The notes under the pieces were generated by a model. The model searched no databases, was not told where the DNA came from, and saw nothing but the letters and a program-made list of their open reading frames with translations. From assembly GCA_964349065.1 (NCBI GenBank), contig CAYGEY010000005.1, positions 1 to 45,176 of the forward strand: a stretch of DNA of 45,176 bases, written 5' to 3'. This DNA comes from CAYGEY01 sp964349065 (GTDB lineage: Bacteria > Patescibacteriota > Gracilibacteria > 1-14-2-50-48-13). Position 1 is the first letter of the stretch, and every line of letters starts with the position of its first letter. Below, in pieces: positions 23,678 to 32,235 of the stretch. A program made the translations under genes and the position numbers.

Positions 23678-24856
23678 TTATTTAATTAATTCAATTGAAT
23701 GTGGCAAATCAATTCCCCCCTGAGAAATAATTCGATTTTGATTTCGTATCACAAATGTAGATAAATTATCCCTCCAATCATAAAATGTTCTTTGTGATTT
23801 ATCACAAACGGCAGGTGAAATAGTATATTTTCCAGATGATAGATAATTTAAAATTTGAAATCTAACTTTTATGTCTCCAGGTTCAATTATTCCAGTTTTT
23901 ATTTTCTCAACATAAGTATTTGTGACAAATACATCCTGCTTTAATTCATTTCGAATAATGATACCAAATATTAAGTCTGTCATCTGTTTACTAATCTCAT
24001 ATGTGACTTCAATATTCATGTTTTTCCCATGCTCAATTTTGCCTATTACTTTCACATCTTTTACTCTCACCTCTTGCATACTTTTCTTATCTGACTTTTT
24101 TTCTAATGGCACCACATCTTGATACATATACTCTACAATTGCCTCACTAGGAGTACCTTCAAATGCGACTTTTCCACTTTCTAGAAAAATCACTTTTGAA
24201 CAATAATGAGCAATCGCACCCATATCATGAGACACTATGACTACTGTCTTGTTTTCTTTGATATACTCCTCCATCTTATTTATGCATTTCATCTGAAAAT
24301 TCGCGTCCCCAACTGCCAACACTTCATCCATCAAAAGTATGTCTTTTTTCGCATGCACCGACACCGAAAATGCTAACCTCACTTGCATCCCACTCGAATA
24401 ATTTTTCAGTTTCTGATCAATAAATCTCTCCAGCTCTGCGAAAGCAACAATCTCATCAAAAACATTATCTAGTTCCTTTTTACCCATCCCTAAAATTGCC
24501 CCATTGAGATATACATTGTCTCTCCCCGAGAGCTCAGGATTGAACCCAATTCCCAGTTCCAAAAATGGAGACATTTCACCATTTACTTCTACACTTCCTC
24601 CATCAGATTGGTAAATCCCAGCCAACATTTTAAGCAACGTTGATTTTCCGGATCCATTTTTCCCGATTATTCCAACAAACTCCCCTTTTTTAATTTCAAA
24701 ACTGATATTTTTTAATGCATGAAATTCCTCATACGTTTTTTTGCGAAAAATATTCACAAAATGCCCTCCAATAGTAGTAATTTTTTCATGAGGAATACGA
24801 AAAACCTTCGAAACATTCTTAACCTTGATTACTGCATCAGAATTCATGTTAGACAT
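23678..24856 (-). CDS. wzt: Polysaccharide ABC exporter ATPase, Wzt type
   Basis: 392 residues from ATG 24856, which overlaps the wzm stop by 8 bp. A start at 24907 would add 17 hydrophobic residues that belong to the other frame. The ATPase domain (about 10-235) has GKNGSGKST Walker A, the N-Y-S-S-G-M-Q-V-R signature and L-L-M-D-E-V-L-A-V-G-D Walker B. The D-E-V-L-A-V-G-D form is typical of O-antigen/teichoic acid exporters. Residues about 255-392 form an extra beta-rich domain like Wzt-C, which in E. coli O9a-type systems reads the cap on the glycan. This fits the nearby methyltransferase. Confidence 0.93.
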   Translation of the reverse strand: MSNMNSDAVIKVKNVSKVFRIPHEKITTIGGHFVNIFRKKTYEEFHALKNISFEIKKGEFVGIIGKNGSGKSTLLKMLAGIYQSDGGSVEVNGEMSPFLELGIGFNPELSGRDNVYLNGAILGMGKKELDNVFDEIVAFAELERFIDQKLKNYSSGMQVRLAFSVSVHAKKDILLMDEVLAVGDANFQMKCINKMEEYIKENKTVVIVSHDMGAIAHYCSKVIFLESGKVAFEGTPSEAIVEYMYQDVVPLEKKSDKKSMQEVRVKDVKVIGKIEHGKNMNIEVTYEISKQMTDLIFGIIIRNELKQDVFVTNTYVEKIKTGIIEPGDIKVRFQILNYLSSGKYTISPAVCDKSQRTFYDWRDNLSTFVIRNQNRIISQGGIDLPHSIELIK

Positions 24857-25613
24857 TTTCAGCAGATCTTTTGGAAGTAAAAGAGAAAACAATAAGAGAA
24901 AGTACAAAAAGCGTTAAAACAATACAAGCAAAAATCAAATGATGCCAGCCTTGCGAAAATTGATGGTGTAGTAAAAATTCTTTTACATGCACGATCGGGA
25001 GGGTCATGGGATTGAGATAAAGTAGTGCTCTGATATTTTCAGGAAGTGTTGTAATTGGATAAATAATCGGTGCCGCATAAAACCCCGCCATCAAAAATAC
25101 ATCCCAAATTTGATTGATATCCCGGAACTTCAAATATAGGGGCGCAAGTAAAAACGAGACAGAAAAGATGATGAAACTAACCATAATTGAATAATACAAC
25201 AAACCAAGTATTCCTAAAGTGGAGGGAAACATTCCATAGAAATAAAAGAACAAAAGCAAAATTACAATATTTAGTAGATAATTAAAAATTGTATTGAGTA
25301 CTGATGAAAATACTACAATCCATTTGGGCACTGCAATTTTTGTAATGATATGAGCTTTACTCATGATCGACGTAATCCCCACCATGGTGCCTTCAGAGAA
25401 AAAACTCCATAAAATAATACCTGTGAACAAACCAAGAGAGTACTCACTTCCACCCTGGAAGATATGTGAAAAAACAAAATTTAGAATGAGAAACTGAAAC
25501 AAAGGTTTTAAAATCACCCAAAAAAATCCTAAGATTGAACCATGATATCGTAGTTTAAAATCAGTTTTTGCTAGTACCCATACCATCTCGAGATTATTTG
25601 AATTTACTTTCAT
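24849..25613 (-). CDS. wzm: Polysaccharide ABC exporter permease, Wzm type
   Basis: 254 residues from ATG 25613. A longer frame from 25721 overlaps the divergent glycosyltransferase and its first 36 residues do not look like the family. It has the ABC-2 layout: an N-terminal amphipathic part with D-F-K-L-R-Y-H-G-S-x-L-G-F-F-W, then about six membrane helices and a short basic tail. With Wzt it exports the lipid-linked glycan across the cytoplasmic membrane. Confidence 0.9.
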   Translation of the reverse strand: MKVNSNNLEMVWVLAKTDFKLRYHGSILGFFWVILKPLFQFLILNFVFSHIFQGGSEYSLGLFTGIILWSFFSEGTMVGITSIMSKAHIITKIAVPKWIVVFSSVLNTIFNYLLNIVILLLFFYFYGMFPSTLGILGLLYYSIMVSFIIFSVSFLLAPLYLKFRDINQIWDVFLMAGFYAAPIIYPITTLPENIRALLYLNPMTLPIVHVKEFLLHHQFSQGWHHLIFACIVLTLFVLSLIVFSFTSKRSAENV

Positions 25614-25677
25614 GGAAACTGTATTGTCATTATGATTTTCCTTTGTTACCTTTGAGATACTACTTTGATTTTTGCTA

Positions 25678-26760
25678 ATGACAATAGTGAGAAAGACACC
25701 TGCGGTTGCCATCGTTATCATTAATTACTTTGGTATTCAAGATACCTTGGTTTGTATTGAAAGTGTGATGAAGTCAACCTATCAGGGTTTTCAGATTTTT
25801 CTTATAGACAATGGGTCATCACAAGATCAAGTCGAGGAATTGTCTAATTTGAGCAGACAAAATTCAAAAATTACTTTCTTGCCTCAAGATACGAATCTTG
25901 GTTTTGCTGAAGGAAACAATGTTGCAATGCGAGAGATTTTGAAATTGGAAAAATTTAAATATATATATTTTCTCAATAATGACACTGTAATAGATAGTAA
26001 TTTTTTAACCCCGGGGATTACTTTTTTGGAAACAAATCCTACATTTGGAATTGTGGCTTCCACTCTCATCCAATTTTATAATCACAATAAACTCGATAAT
26101 GCCGGACATGAATTACTTAATTGTTTAGATATGGTACCAAGGGGAAGAAATACATCTCCAAATAAATATAACATCCAATCTGAAGTGCTTGGAGTATGCA
26201 GTGCCGGCGCACTTTATCGTGCAAGTACACTTCGAGATATAGGCGATTATGACAAAGAATTTTTTCTTAATTATGAAGATGCAGATCTTTCCCTACGTGC
26301 TATTTTATATGGACACAAATGCATGTATATTCCCCAGTCGATTGTATTTCACAAAGTAAACGCATCGGTAAACAAAGCACGAAGTTATGAATATTCACTA
26401 CGATCACAATTTAATATGCTGAAAACTGCACTTTATAATATACCAACCCCAGTACTTATTTTTGATCTACCGTTTTTTGTATTACGAGATATTATCACCA
26501 TCTTCGTTACACTTATTACCGGCAGATGGGGGATTACATCTGTGTTTATTAAGGCTCGGATTCTTTGTTTACAAAATTTGTCAGATATATTAGCAACGAG
26601 GAAAAAGAATATGAAACATAAAAATATTTCCAGTTGGTACTACATCTCCCATCAGAAATTTTTCCTCACGTATTACATAAAGTATACTTGGGATATATAC
26701 TTCAAAGGTCGATTATCTGAGTTAGAGAGCCATCAAGCTATCTCCAAAAAAATAGTATAA
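25678..26760 (+). CDS. Glycosyltransferase family 2, rhamnosyltransferase-like
   Basis: 360 residues from ATG 25678; a TTG two codons earlier is less likely. It is a GT-A enzyme of the WbbL/rhamnosyltransferase group: V-A-I-V-I-I-N-Y-F-G (about 11-20), D-N-G-S-S, N-L-G-F-A-E-G-N-N, the metal site L-N-N-D-T, and the later D-Y-D-K-E-F-F-L-N-Y-E-D-A-D-L-S-L-R acceptor-site block. A membrane-associated stretch follows (about 262-285). It is divergent from wzm (64-bp gap) and overlaps the next glycosyltransferase tail to tail by 23 bp. Confidence 0.9.
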   Translation: MTIVRKTPAVAIVIINYFGIQDTLVCIESVMKSTYQGFQIFLIDNGSSQDQVEELSNLSRQNSKITFLPQDTNLGFAEGNNVAMREILKLEKFKYIYFLNNDTVIDSNFLTPGITFLETNPTFGIVASTLIQFYNHNKLDNAGHELLNCLDMVPRGRNTSPNKYNIQSEVLGVCSAGALYRASTLRDIGDYDKEFFLNYEDADLSLRAILYGHKCMYIPQSIVFHKVNASVNKARSYEYSLRSQFNMLKTALYNIPTPVLIFDLPFFVLRDIITIFVTLITGRWGITSVFIKARILCLQNLSDILATRKKNMKHKNISSWYYISHQKFFLTYYIKYTWDIYFKGRLSELESHQAISKKIV

Positions 26761-27751
26761 GTTTTGCATAGTTTCTCAATATAAAACTTGAAACCCTCAC
26801 ATATATTCCAGGTACTTGCGAGGAAGTGATTTTTTTATCCAGCATACAAAAAAAATCTCTCGGTGAAATTTTTTGTATTTTTTTCAGTTCTCTGCGCTTT
26901 TGGATAATGTATGAAAAACTATTGAAAAAGCTCCAATAGGCTTTGAGTTTTTCGAAAAAATATCCATGAAGTATACTATAGAAAAGCATTCCGCACTCAA
27001 ATATAAAGAAGACAGGAAGGAGTGCTATAAAAAGTAGAAGTGGATAATATGTACAAAGAAGCAGAAATCGATTCCGTTCTAAATAATACATTTTATACGC
27101 AGAAAACCGTTCAATATAATTGTGAGTAATGATAGCTTTGTGGCTCAAAACTATTTTTCCACCAAGGAGATGCGTACGAAGAGAAAGATCTGTATCTTCG
27201 TGATACATAAAAAAATGTTCATCCAATAATATTGGCGTTTTATACTGCAATTCATTCAAAAACAAACATGCGCCGCTAGCAATGAGAATCTCTTGATCTT
27301 TTTCTGGATAAATTTTTTCTCCAATACCTAAACAGGTTGTGATACCAACATACGAAAAAGTATTTCCTCTGGTATTTATTTTTTTGTGATCCGGAAAAAG
27401 AATCAGAGGCTGGACAATAGACGCATTACAATTTTTCATTGTTGCTAATACTTCTTCAATAAGATTAGAATCAGCAACTGTATCTGGATTAAGCCACCCA
27501 ATTACGTCACATTTTTGTTTCCTAAGTTCAGCCCAAAGGATATTCGTTGCTTTAGATAAACCTAAATTTTTTGGACCAGAAATCAATGTTATAACCGGAT
27601 ATTTCTTTAATATTTCAAGAGTATCGTCAGAAGAAGCATTATCGTAAACATATATCAAATCCGCTTTTTTCGTTTGTAACAATAAAGAATCAAGACATTG
27701 TGCAATGTCCTTCTCAGAATTAAAGGTCACAAGTGAAATACCGATTTTCAT
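26738..27751 (-). CDS. Glycosyltransferase family 2, rhamnosyltransferase-like
   Basis: 337 residues with the same GT-A layout as its convergent neighbour: I-S-L-V-T-F-N-S-E (about 5-13), D-N-A-S-S-D-D-T, N-L-G-L-S-K-A-T-N, W-L-N-P-D-T and D-E-H-F-F-M-Y-H-E-D-T-D-L-S-L-R. A hydrophobic hairpin (about 232-262) near the C-terminus suggests membrane attachment. It lies 5 bp after rmlA on the same strand, so both are probably co-expressed. Confidence 0.9.
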   Translation of the reverse strand: MKIGISLVTFNSEKDIAQCLDSLLLQTKKADLIYVYDNASSDDTLEILKKYPVITLISGPKNLGLSKATNILWAELRKQKCDVIGWLNPDTVADSNLIEEVLATMKNCNASIVQPLILFPDHKKINTRGNTFSYVGITTCLGIGEKIYPEKDQEILIASGACLFLNELQYKTPILLDEHFFMYHEDTDLSLRTHLLGGKIVLSHKAIITHNYIERFSAYKMYYLERNRFLLLCTYYPLLLFIALLPVFFIFECGMLFYSILHGYFFEKLKAYWSFFNSFSYIIQKRRELKKIQKISPRDFFCMLDKKITSSQVPGIYVRVSSFILRNYAKLILFFWR

Positions 27752-27756
27752 AGTTA

Positions 27757-28470
27757 TTATTGCAAACTTTTACTTCGAACATGAGATGTCGCCTCAAACC
27801 AACTTTCAAATGTCCCACAGTCAAACCACGCCCCTTCAACAAATCCAACATCAAGCGAACCTTCAGCTAGATACAAATTATTGAGATCTGTGATTTCTAT
27901 TTCTCCACGTGGGGACGGCTTAAGTGATTTTGCTTTCACAACTACCGTATTGTCATATATGTACATCCCCACTACTGCAAAGTTTGATTTCGGTTCTTTG
28001 GGTTTTTCCTCAATGGACTTCACCATATTTTTCTCATCAAATTCCACGACGCCATACCGATGTGGGTCCGGAACTTTTTTTGCAAAAACACGAGCACCGT
28101 TTTTAAATGTCTTTACTGCAGAGGTGAAATCATCTTCAAAATAGTTATCTCCAAGAACAAGTGCACAACTGTCATTTCCAATAAAAGACTCACCGATGAT
28201 AAATGCCTCTGATAAACCACTTGGTTTATCCTGGATTTCATACGTGAATTTTGCACCAAACTCTTTTCCGGAACCAAGTATCCGTAAAAAGTCCCCGGCT
28301 CGCTCAGGTGCTACAATGATCAAAATATCCCGGATCCCCGCATCCAAAAGAGTTTGGAGTGGGAAATATATCATTGGTTTGTTGTACAGTGGCAAAAGTT
28401 GTTTGCTCGTCACAAGTGTTACGGGCCTAAGCCTTGTGGCACTTCCTCCGGCTAGGATTATTCCTTTCAT
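27757..28470 (-). CDS. rmlA: Glucose-1-phosphate thymidylyltransferase (short form)
   Basis: 237 residues, about 50 shorter than E. coli RmlA, as in the short forms of archaea and other bacteria. It activates glucose-1-phosphate with dTTP, the first step to dTDP-rhamnose. Visible motifs are the nucleotide-binding GIILAGGSATRLRP (3-16), S-K-Q-L-L-P-L-Y-N-K-P-M-I-Y-F-P, L-G-D-N-Y (about 105-109) and E-E-K-P (about 154-157), then G-E-I-E-I-T-D-L-N and W-F-D-C-G-T. It lacks the C-terminal regulatory helices of long forms. Confidence 0.93.
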   Translation of the reverse strand: MKGIILAGGSATRLRPVTLVTSKQLLPLYNKPMIYFPLQTLLDAGIRDILIIVAPERAGDFLRILGSGKEFGAKFTYEIQDKPSGLSEAFIIGESFIGNDSCALVLGDNYFEDDFTSAVKTFKNGARVFAKKVPDPHRYGVVEFDEKNMVKSIEEKPKEPKSNFAVVGMYIYDNTVVVKAKSLKPSPRGEIEITDLNNLYLAEGSLDVGFVEGAWFDCGTFESWFEATSHVRSKSLQ

Positions 28471-28599
28471 ATTCTATGTTTAAAACTACTGAAACAGTTT
28501 GACGAGAATTTGATCATCAGTCAATAATAAAATCCCCAGCAATCACAGCTGGAATGAAATTCAATGAATAAATAGTTGCTGTTTCATATTTTTTTGATA

Positions 28600-28623
28600 T
28601 ACTACATATATAGTAATGTAGTA
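28600..28623. promoter_or_regulatory. Inverted repeat, likely operator of the toxin-antitoxin pair
   Basis: TACTACAT and ATGTAGTA form a perfect 8-bp inverted repeat with an 8-bp spacer, 15 bp before the antitoxin ATG. RHH antitoxins commonly bind such repeats over their own promoter. A TTGATA at 28594 and a TAATAT at 28622 are possible promoter parts. Confidence 0.5.
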
Positions 28624-28638
28624 ATATTCTTTTAACCT

Positions 28639-28908
28639 ATGAAAACACTTAACATCCAAATTGACGAAAATCTCTATGAGACAATTAAAACAATTGGTTT
28701 CATTAAGAAAAAGCCAATGTCTGTTGTTGTACGCGAATCCCTTGAACATACTGTCACTTTACAACCAAAAGCACTGAAAGAGAAAATGATCCTTATTATG
28801 GACAAACAAGATGAAACTCACATAAATAAAATTTTAGCAGAGGATGATTGGGTTTCACAAGCTGATTTTGATAAAGAATTTGGATTTAATCCTAAAGATT
28901 TTAAATAA
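28639..28908 (+). CDS. Antitoxin, ribbon-helix-helix (CopG/RelB-like)
   Basis: 89 residues. The N-terminus (M-K-T-L-N-I-Q-I-D-E-N-L-Y-E-T-I-K-T-I-G-F) is a typical ribbon-helix-helix start that binds DNA as a dimer. The C-terminal half (about 50-89) is acidic and would wrap the toxin. It lies 21 bp before the RelE-like gene in the same direction. Confidence 0.82.
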   Translation: MKTLNIQIDENLYETIKTIGFIKKKPMSVVVRESLEHTVTLQPKALKEKMILIMDKQDETHINKILAEDDWVSQADFDKEFGFNPKDFK

Positions 28909-28929
28909 TATCCTCTTACAATAGTTTCT

Positions 28930-29175
28930 ATGGATGTTACCTATTCAAAACAATTTAGGAAATCCTTTGCTACACTTGATAGGATTTTACAAGTGCGAAT
29001 TAGAAAAGTTATAGAAAAACTCCCTAACGGAGATATAAAGAAACTCAAAAGCAATCACATTCCACCCATATTTCGAGTACGAATAGGAAAATACAGATTA
29101 CTTTTTGAAATGACTGAACACACTATTAATGTAATAGATATAGACTCAAGAGGGGATATTTACAAAAGAATATAG
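28930..29175 (+). CDS. Toxin, RelE/ParE superfamily
   Basis: 81 residues, the usual size. The pattern Y-S-K-Q-F-R-K-S-F (N-terminal helix), I-F-R-V-R-I-G-K-Y-R-L-L-F-E (central strands with basic residues), I-N-V-I-D-I-D-S-R-G-D-I-Y and the ending K-R-I match the RelE family, with the Y-K-x-I end common in YafQ/RelE-like members. It probably cuts mRNA on the ribosome; ParE-type gyrase inhibition cannot be excluded. The stop is directly adjacent to the stop of the convergent GT4 gene. Confidence 0.85.
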   Translation: MDVTYSKQFRKSFATLDRILQVRIRKVIEKLPNGDIKKLKSNHIPPIFRVRIGKYRLLFEMTEHTINVIDIDSRGDIYKRI

Positions 29176-30267
29176 TTAATTCAACAACTTCCGATACACC
29201 TCACACGTCAAATCCGCGACTTTCCTCCACGAATATTGACTCGCCTTTTCTTTCCCTAGTTTTCCCACTTTTTCCCACTTTTCCCTATCTTCAATTATTT
29301 CCTTCATTTTTTGGGCTAAATCGTTGCTATCAAACGTATCAAAGTATTCTCCTGCATCTTTTCCCACTTCCAGTAAACTGGAGTTGGCAGCTAATACAAC
29401 GGGTACTCCAAAGCTCATTGCCTCTATTACAGGCATACCAAAGCCCTCATACTGTGAAGGATAAACGAACAAATCTGCTCCGGCGTAATAATTGGCAAGT
29501 GTTTGTTCATCGGCATATCCAATATGAAAGATGCGATCTGCAAATTTGGAACTCCTTATTTTATTGATTAATCCTTTGCTTTTCCAACCATCATGCCCGA
29601 CCAATACCAGATGATGGGGGATACTTGCGGCAATTTTTTCAAAGCCACTAATTAATGTCTCAATATTTTTTCGCGGTTCAAGTGTCGAAACACAAAGAAT
29701 ATATGGAACACCGACTTCCGATTTCATCGCTTGTGGCAAACTCTTCCCTGCAAGTGGGATCACCGAAATATTTCTCGCATTTGGATAATACTCCAAAATA
29801 TCTTTTTTCGTAGACTCTGACACAGCAATAATACTATCAGCACCTTCGATAATATGAGGTAGCACCAATTTATGCACGAGAGGTCCCCGCCAAACATGGA
29901 ATTCCGGGAACTTAATCGGCGTCATGTCGTGGATCGTGATTACGCGCTTGTATAGCGCAGTTTTACCAACAAAAGGCGCGATGTGAAAGAGATCATGTAC
30001 AAGATCAAAATTATTTTTTGAAAGTTTTGAAGGCATTTTCAAAAATGTGCGCATGCTGGAACTTCCAGGAAAGTTTATTCCTTTAGGCAGTACCAATTGT
30101 TTTTCTTGTGGTAAAAAGGGAACTAGTTCGTTCACAATAAATGTGAAGTCCAGTCCCCTATTATCTCGTACTAATTCAGTCGTGAGTTCTTTGGCATACG
30201 TATAGATCCCCGCGTAATGCGTGTTGAGGCTCTCTGCGAGGATGGCTACTTTGGGGAGGGGGTTCAT
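29176..30267 (-). CDS. Glycosyltransferase family 4
   Basis: 363 residues, a complete GT-B enzyme. The N-terminal domain has the T-H-Y-A-G-I-Y-T-Y-A acceptor loop (about 15-24) and I-T-I-H-D-M-T-P; the C-terminal domain has C-V-S-T-L-E-P-R-K-N (about 196-205) and the E-x7-E donor motif in Y-E-G-F-G-M-P-V-I-E-A-M-S-F-G. This set (H-D-x-x-P and S-T-L-E-P-R-K-N) resembles mannosyl- and rhamnosyltransferases. It lies 6 bp after the UPRT-like gene. Confidence 0.92.
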   Translation of the reverse strand: MNPLPKVAILAESLNTHYAGIYTYAKELTTELVRDNRGLDFTFIVNELVPFLPQEKQLVLPKGINFPGSSSMRTFLKMPSKLSKNNFDLVHDLFHIAPFVGKTALYKRVITIHDMTPIKFPEFHVWRGPLVHKLVLPHIIEGADSIIAVSESTKKDILEYYPNARNISVIPLAGKSLPQAMKSEVGVPYILCVSTLEPRKNIETLISGFEKIAASIPHHLVLVGHDGWKSKGLINKIRSSKFADRIFHIGYADEQTLANYYAGADLFVYPSQYEGFGMPVIEAMSFGVPVVLAANSSLLEVGKDAGEYFDTFDSNDLAQKMKEIIEDREKWEKVGKLGKEKASQYSWRKVADLTCEVYRKLLN

Positions 30268-30273
30268 AGGTTT

Positions 30274-31326
30274 TTAGTTATGACTTGCGATACGTGCAAC
30301 AAGTTGAGTATACGCCATATCCGTTAACATGCCCATCTCTCGTAATTCTGTAATAAATTCCATTCCTAATCCTTCAAAATATTGATCTCCATAATCCCCC
30401 AAGCATCTTTCAAGATGCTCAATAATATCGTCATAACTTATAAGATGTGCCATAGGATCATACCCTCCAACAATATAACCTTTAGAATTAAGATGATCAT
30501 CATGGCTGGCACCTAGAATCTTTACTTCCGGATACTTACTCAAAACTTTGAGAATACCCTCTGGAGCAGTCACTATTGACATCAGAATAATATCCCTTTC
30601 TAGGATTCCAATATCCTTCATTCGAGCAATAGTCTCTAACATCGTACCACCAGTCGCAAGCATTGGATCAACAATAATTCCCTTAATCCTTTTAATATTC
30701 TTAGACATATTTGGTTCTTCTACAAATGTGGTATTCCCCTTTAAATTGTGTTCGTCTCTTCGAACATTGATATGCATGAAATGTTTAAATCCTAATTTTT
30801 TAGCAACATATGCAAGTACCAATGCCGATCTCCAAGGCACTGCTATCATTGTCTCATCAGGGTTTAAGTCTAACTTCATCTGTGCATAATGAAGTAAAAG
30901 CTCAGCACTTCTATCTGCATGACTTCTGAACTCATGTGGTGTTAAAATCTTCTTATTTGCAAAATTGTTTACTCTCAACAAATCTACTTCTTTTGTTAAC
31001 TCGTTTTGATATTCTTGAGGAATCTCAATAATATTTCCACTTTTTTGATAACCTCGAAACATGTTATCTACTACGGCCAATTCTTTTTCTTTCAATCTGT
31101 TAAAGGGTGTATGTGGTGTCCAAATACCAACTCCATTAATCTTATCCTTTACATCATTGAGTGTCTCCTCTGTAATTGTCTCATCATACATTTGAGCTCT
31201 TTCAACTTTCTTTATCTCTAGGACCTCTCTTGCCCTAACTACACTTGGAAAAGCTGTTTCAATATTTAACTGCTGTACTTTCCCCATTCTGCTTTGGTTA
31301 AAATATATTGCTTCATTTATACCCAC
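30274..31326 (-). CDS. Uracil phosphoribosyltransferase-like protein with N-terminal extension
   Basis: 350 residues from a GTG; an internal ATG at 31287 would give 337. The C-terminal part (about 115-325) follows UPRT: P-W-R-S-A-L-V (about 164-170), V-R-R-D-E, the PRPP loop VDPMLATGGT (219-228), T-A-P-E-G-I and a Y-I-V-G-G-Y-D-P/G-D-Y-G-D-Q end. UPRT makes UMP from uracil and PRPP. The first 110 residues are an added domain not recognised. The start and an AATGTGGG site overlap. The final uracil-binding segment departs from the usual G-L-G-D-A-G-D, so the base used is uncertain. Confidence 0.8.
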   Translation of the reverse strand: MGINEAIYFNQSRMGKVQQLNIETAFPSVVRAREVLEIKKVERAQMYDETITEETLNDVKDKINGVGIWTPHTPFNRLKEKELAVVDNMFRGYQKSGNIIEIPQEYQNELTKEVDLLRVNNFANKKILTPHEFRSHADRSAELLLHYAQMKLDLNPDETMIAVPWRSALVLAYVAKKLGFKHFMHINVRRDEHNLKGNTTFVEEPNMSKNIKRIKGIIVDPMLATGGTMLETIARMKDIGILERDIILMSIVTAPEGILKVLSKYPEVKILGASHDDHLNSKGYIVGGYDPMAHLISYDDIIEHLERCLGDYGDQYFEGLGMEFITELREMGMLTDMAYTQLVARIASHN

Positions 31327-31369
31327 ATTGCCCCTCAGGAAAAGAGATTTTGTAACATTCTTTCACTGC

Positions 31370-31401
31370 AAATGTGGGAAAACTAAATTTTTCCCACATT
31401 T
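31370..31401. promoter_or_regulatory. 13-bp perfect inverted repeat, likely operator
   Basis: AAATGTGGGAAAA (31370-31382) and TTTTCCCACATTT (31389-31401) form a perfect inverted repeat with a 6-bp spacer between the UPRT-like and TrmB-type genes. A third half-site (CCCACATT) lies at 31322-31329 over the UPRT-like start. It could bind the TrmB-type regulator next door and control both directions. Confidence 0.55.
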
Positions 31402-31426
31402 TTCCTATGTTTTATGGCTAGCTCCC

Positions 31427-31432
31427 TATAAT
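31427..31432 (+). promoter_or_regulatory. -10 element of the TrmB-type gene
   Basis: A perfect TATAAT about 32 bp before ATG 31465. No good -35 is visible; the inverted repeat lies 25 bp upstream and would reach the -35 region. Confidence 0.45.
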
Positions 31433-31464
31433 TAGAGATTATATTTACTTTGTTACAACCTGGT

Positions 31465-32235
31465 ATGAATCTTCGGCAGTTATTAAGAAAGTTTGACTTA
31501 TCGCCAAAAGAAATTGAAATCTACATTATTGCCGCAAGTCTCGGCTCCCAACCTGCAAGTGTCATTGCTGAAAAAGCAAATTTCAATCGCGTCACGACGT
31601 ATGTTGCACTCAAGCGTATTGCAGAAAAAGGTATGGCTCGGACTATGATTATCCGGGGAATGCAGTTTTTTGAAGTAGAACCGATGCTCAAACTTTCCCT
31701 TATGTGCGAACGTAAACGCAGTGAATGGAATAAACTCAAAGAGGAGTTGGAGGTAGAAGCAGCGAGGATGAAGGAAAGGGTACCGTATCAGTCCTCACAA
31801 TCCGTTGTGCGATCGTATATCGGTATGGAAAGTATTAAAACAATGTTGTCAGAGTTCCAAAAGGGAAAAGACTTCCATATTTTTCTTTCTGATCATATGG
31901 AAAAAACAAAATACGAGAGGTACGTCGCCGAAAGTTTCCTCCCGAAGCATATTCAGAGAGAAAATACGACCGGGCATATTTACGGATCAGCTATTCGTAT
32001 ACCGCATATTATCGCAAGACTTGCTGAGGCACATGAATTTATGGTCCACTATTGTGACGATAATCACTGCAGGATTGATATTTTTATGATGGAAAGTAAA
32101 AAATGTGCCATTGTTTCGCAGCATGAACATTCTATTCAAGGTATTTACATGGAGGGGGAATTAATTACGGAGAGTCTTATCAAACTTATTACCAACCTAC
32201 GAGAGAGCGCAACCCCAAGCCTTACTCGAAAGTAA
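31465..32235 (+). CDS. TrmB-family transcriptional regulator
   Basis: 256 residues from ATG 31465. Five codons upstream a TTG is possible but less likely. The N-terminal winged helix (about 1-75) reads L-R-K-F-D-L-S-P-K-E-I-E-I-Y, then A-E-K-A-N-F-N-R-V-T-T-Y as recognition helix. A helical linker (about 80-105) and a TrmB-like ligand domain follow. TrmB proteins sense sugars or related metabolites in archaea and are common in CPR genomes. Overlaps the YfcE-type gene tail to tail by 14 bp. Confidence 0.85.
   Translation: MNLRQLLRKFDLSPKEIEIYIIAASLGSQPASVIAEKANFNRVTTYVALKRIAEKGMARTMIIRGMQFFEVEPMLKLSLMCERKRSEWNKLKEELEVEAARMKERVPYQSSQSVVRSYIGMESIKTMLSEFQKGKDFHIFLSDHMEKTKYERYVAESFLPKHIQRENTTGHIYGSAIRIPHIIARLAEAHEFMVHYCDDNHCRIDIFMMESKKCAIVSQHEHSIQGIYMEGELITESLIKLITNLRESATPSLTRK

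Noticed and set aside
25614..25721. Long N-terminus for Wzm starting at 25721
   Set aside because: It overlaps the divergent glycosyltransferase start and does not resemble Wzm; ATG 25613 gives the expected length.
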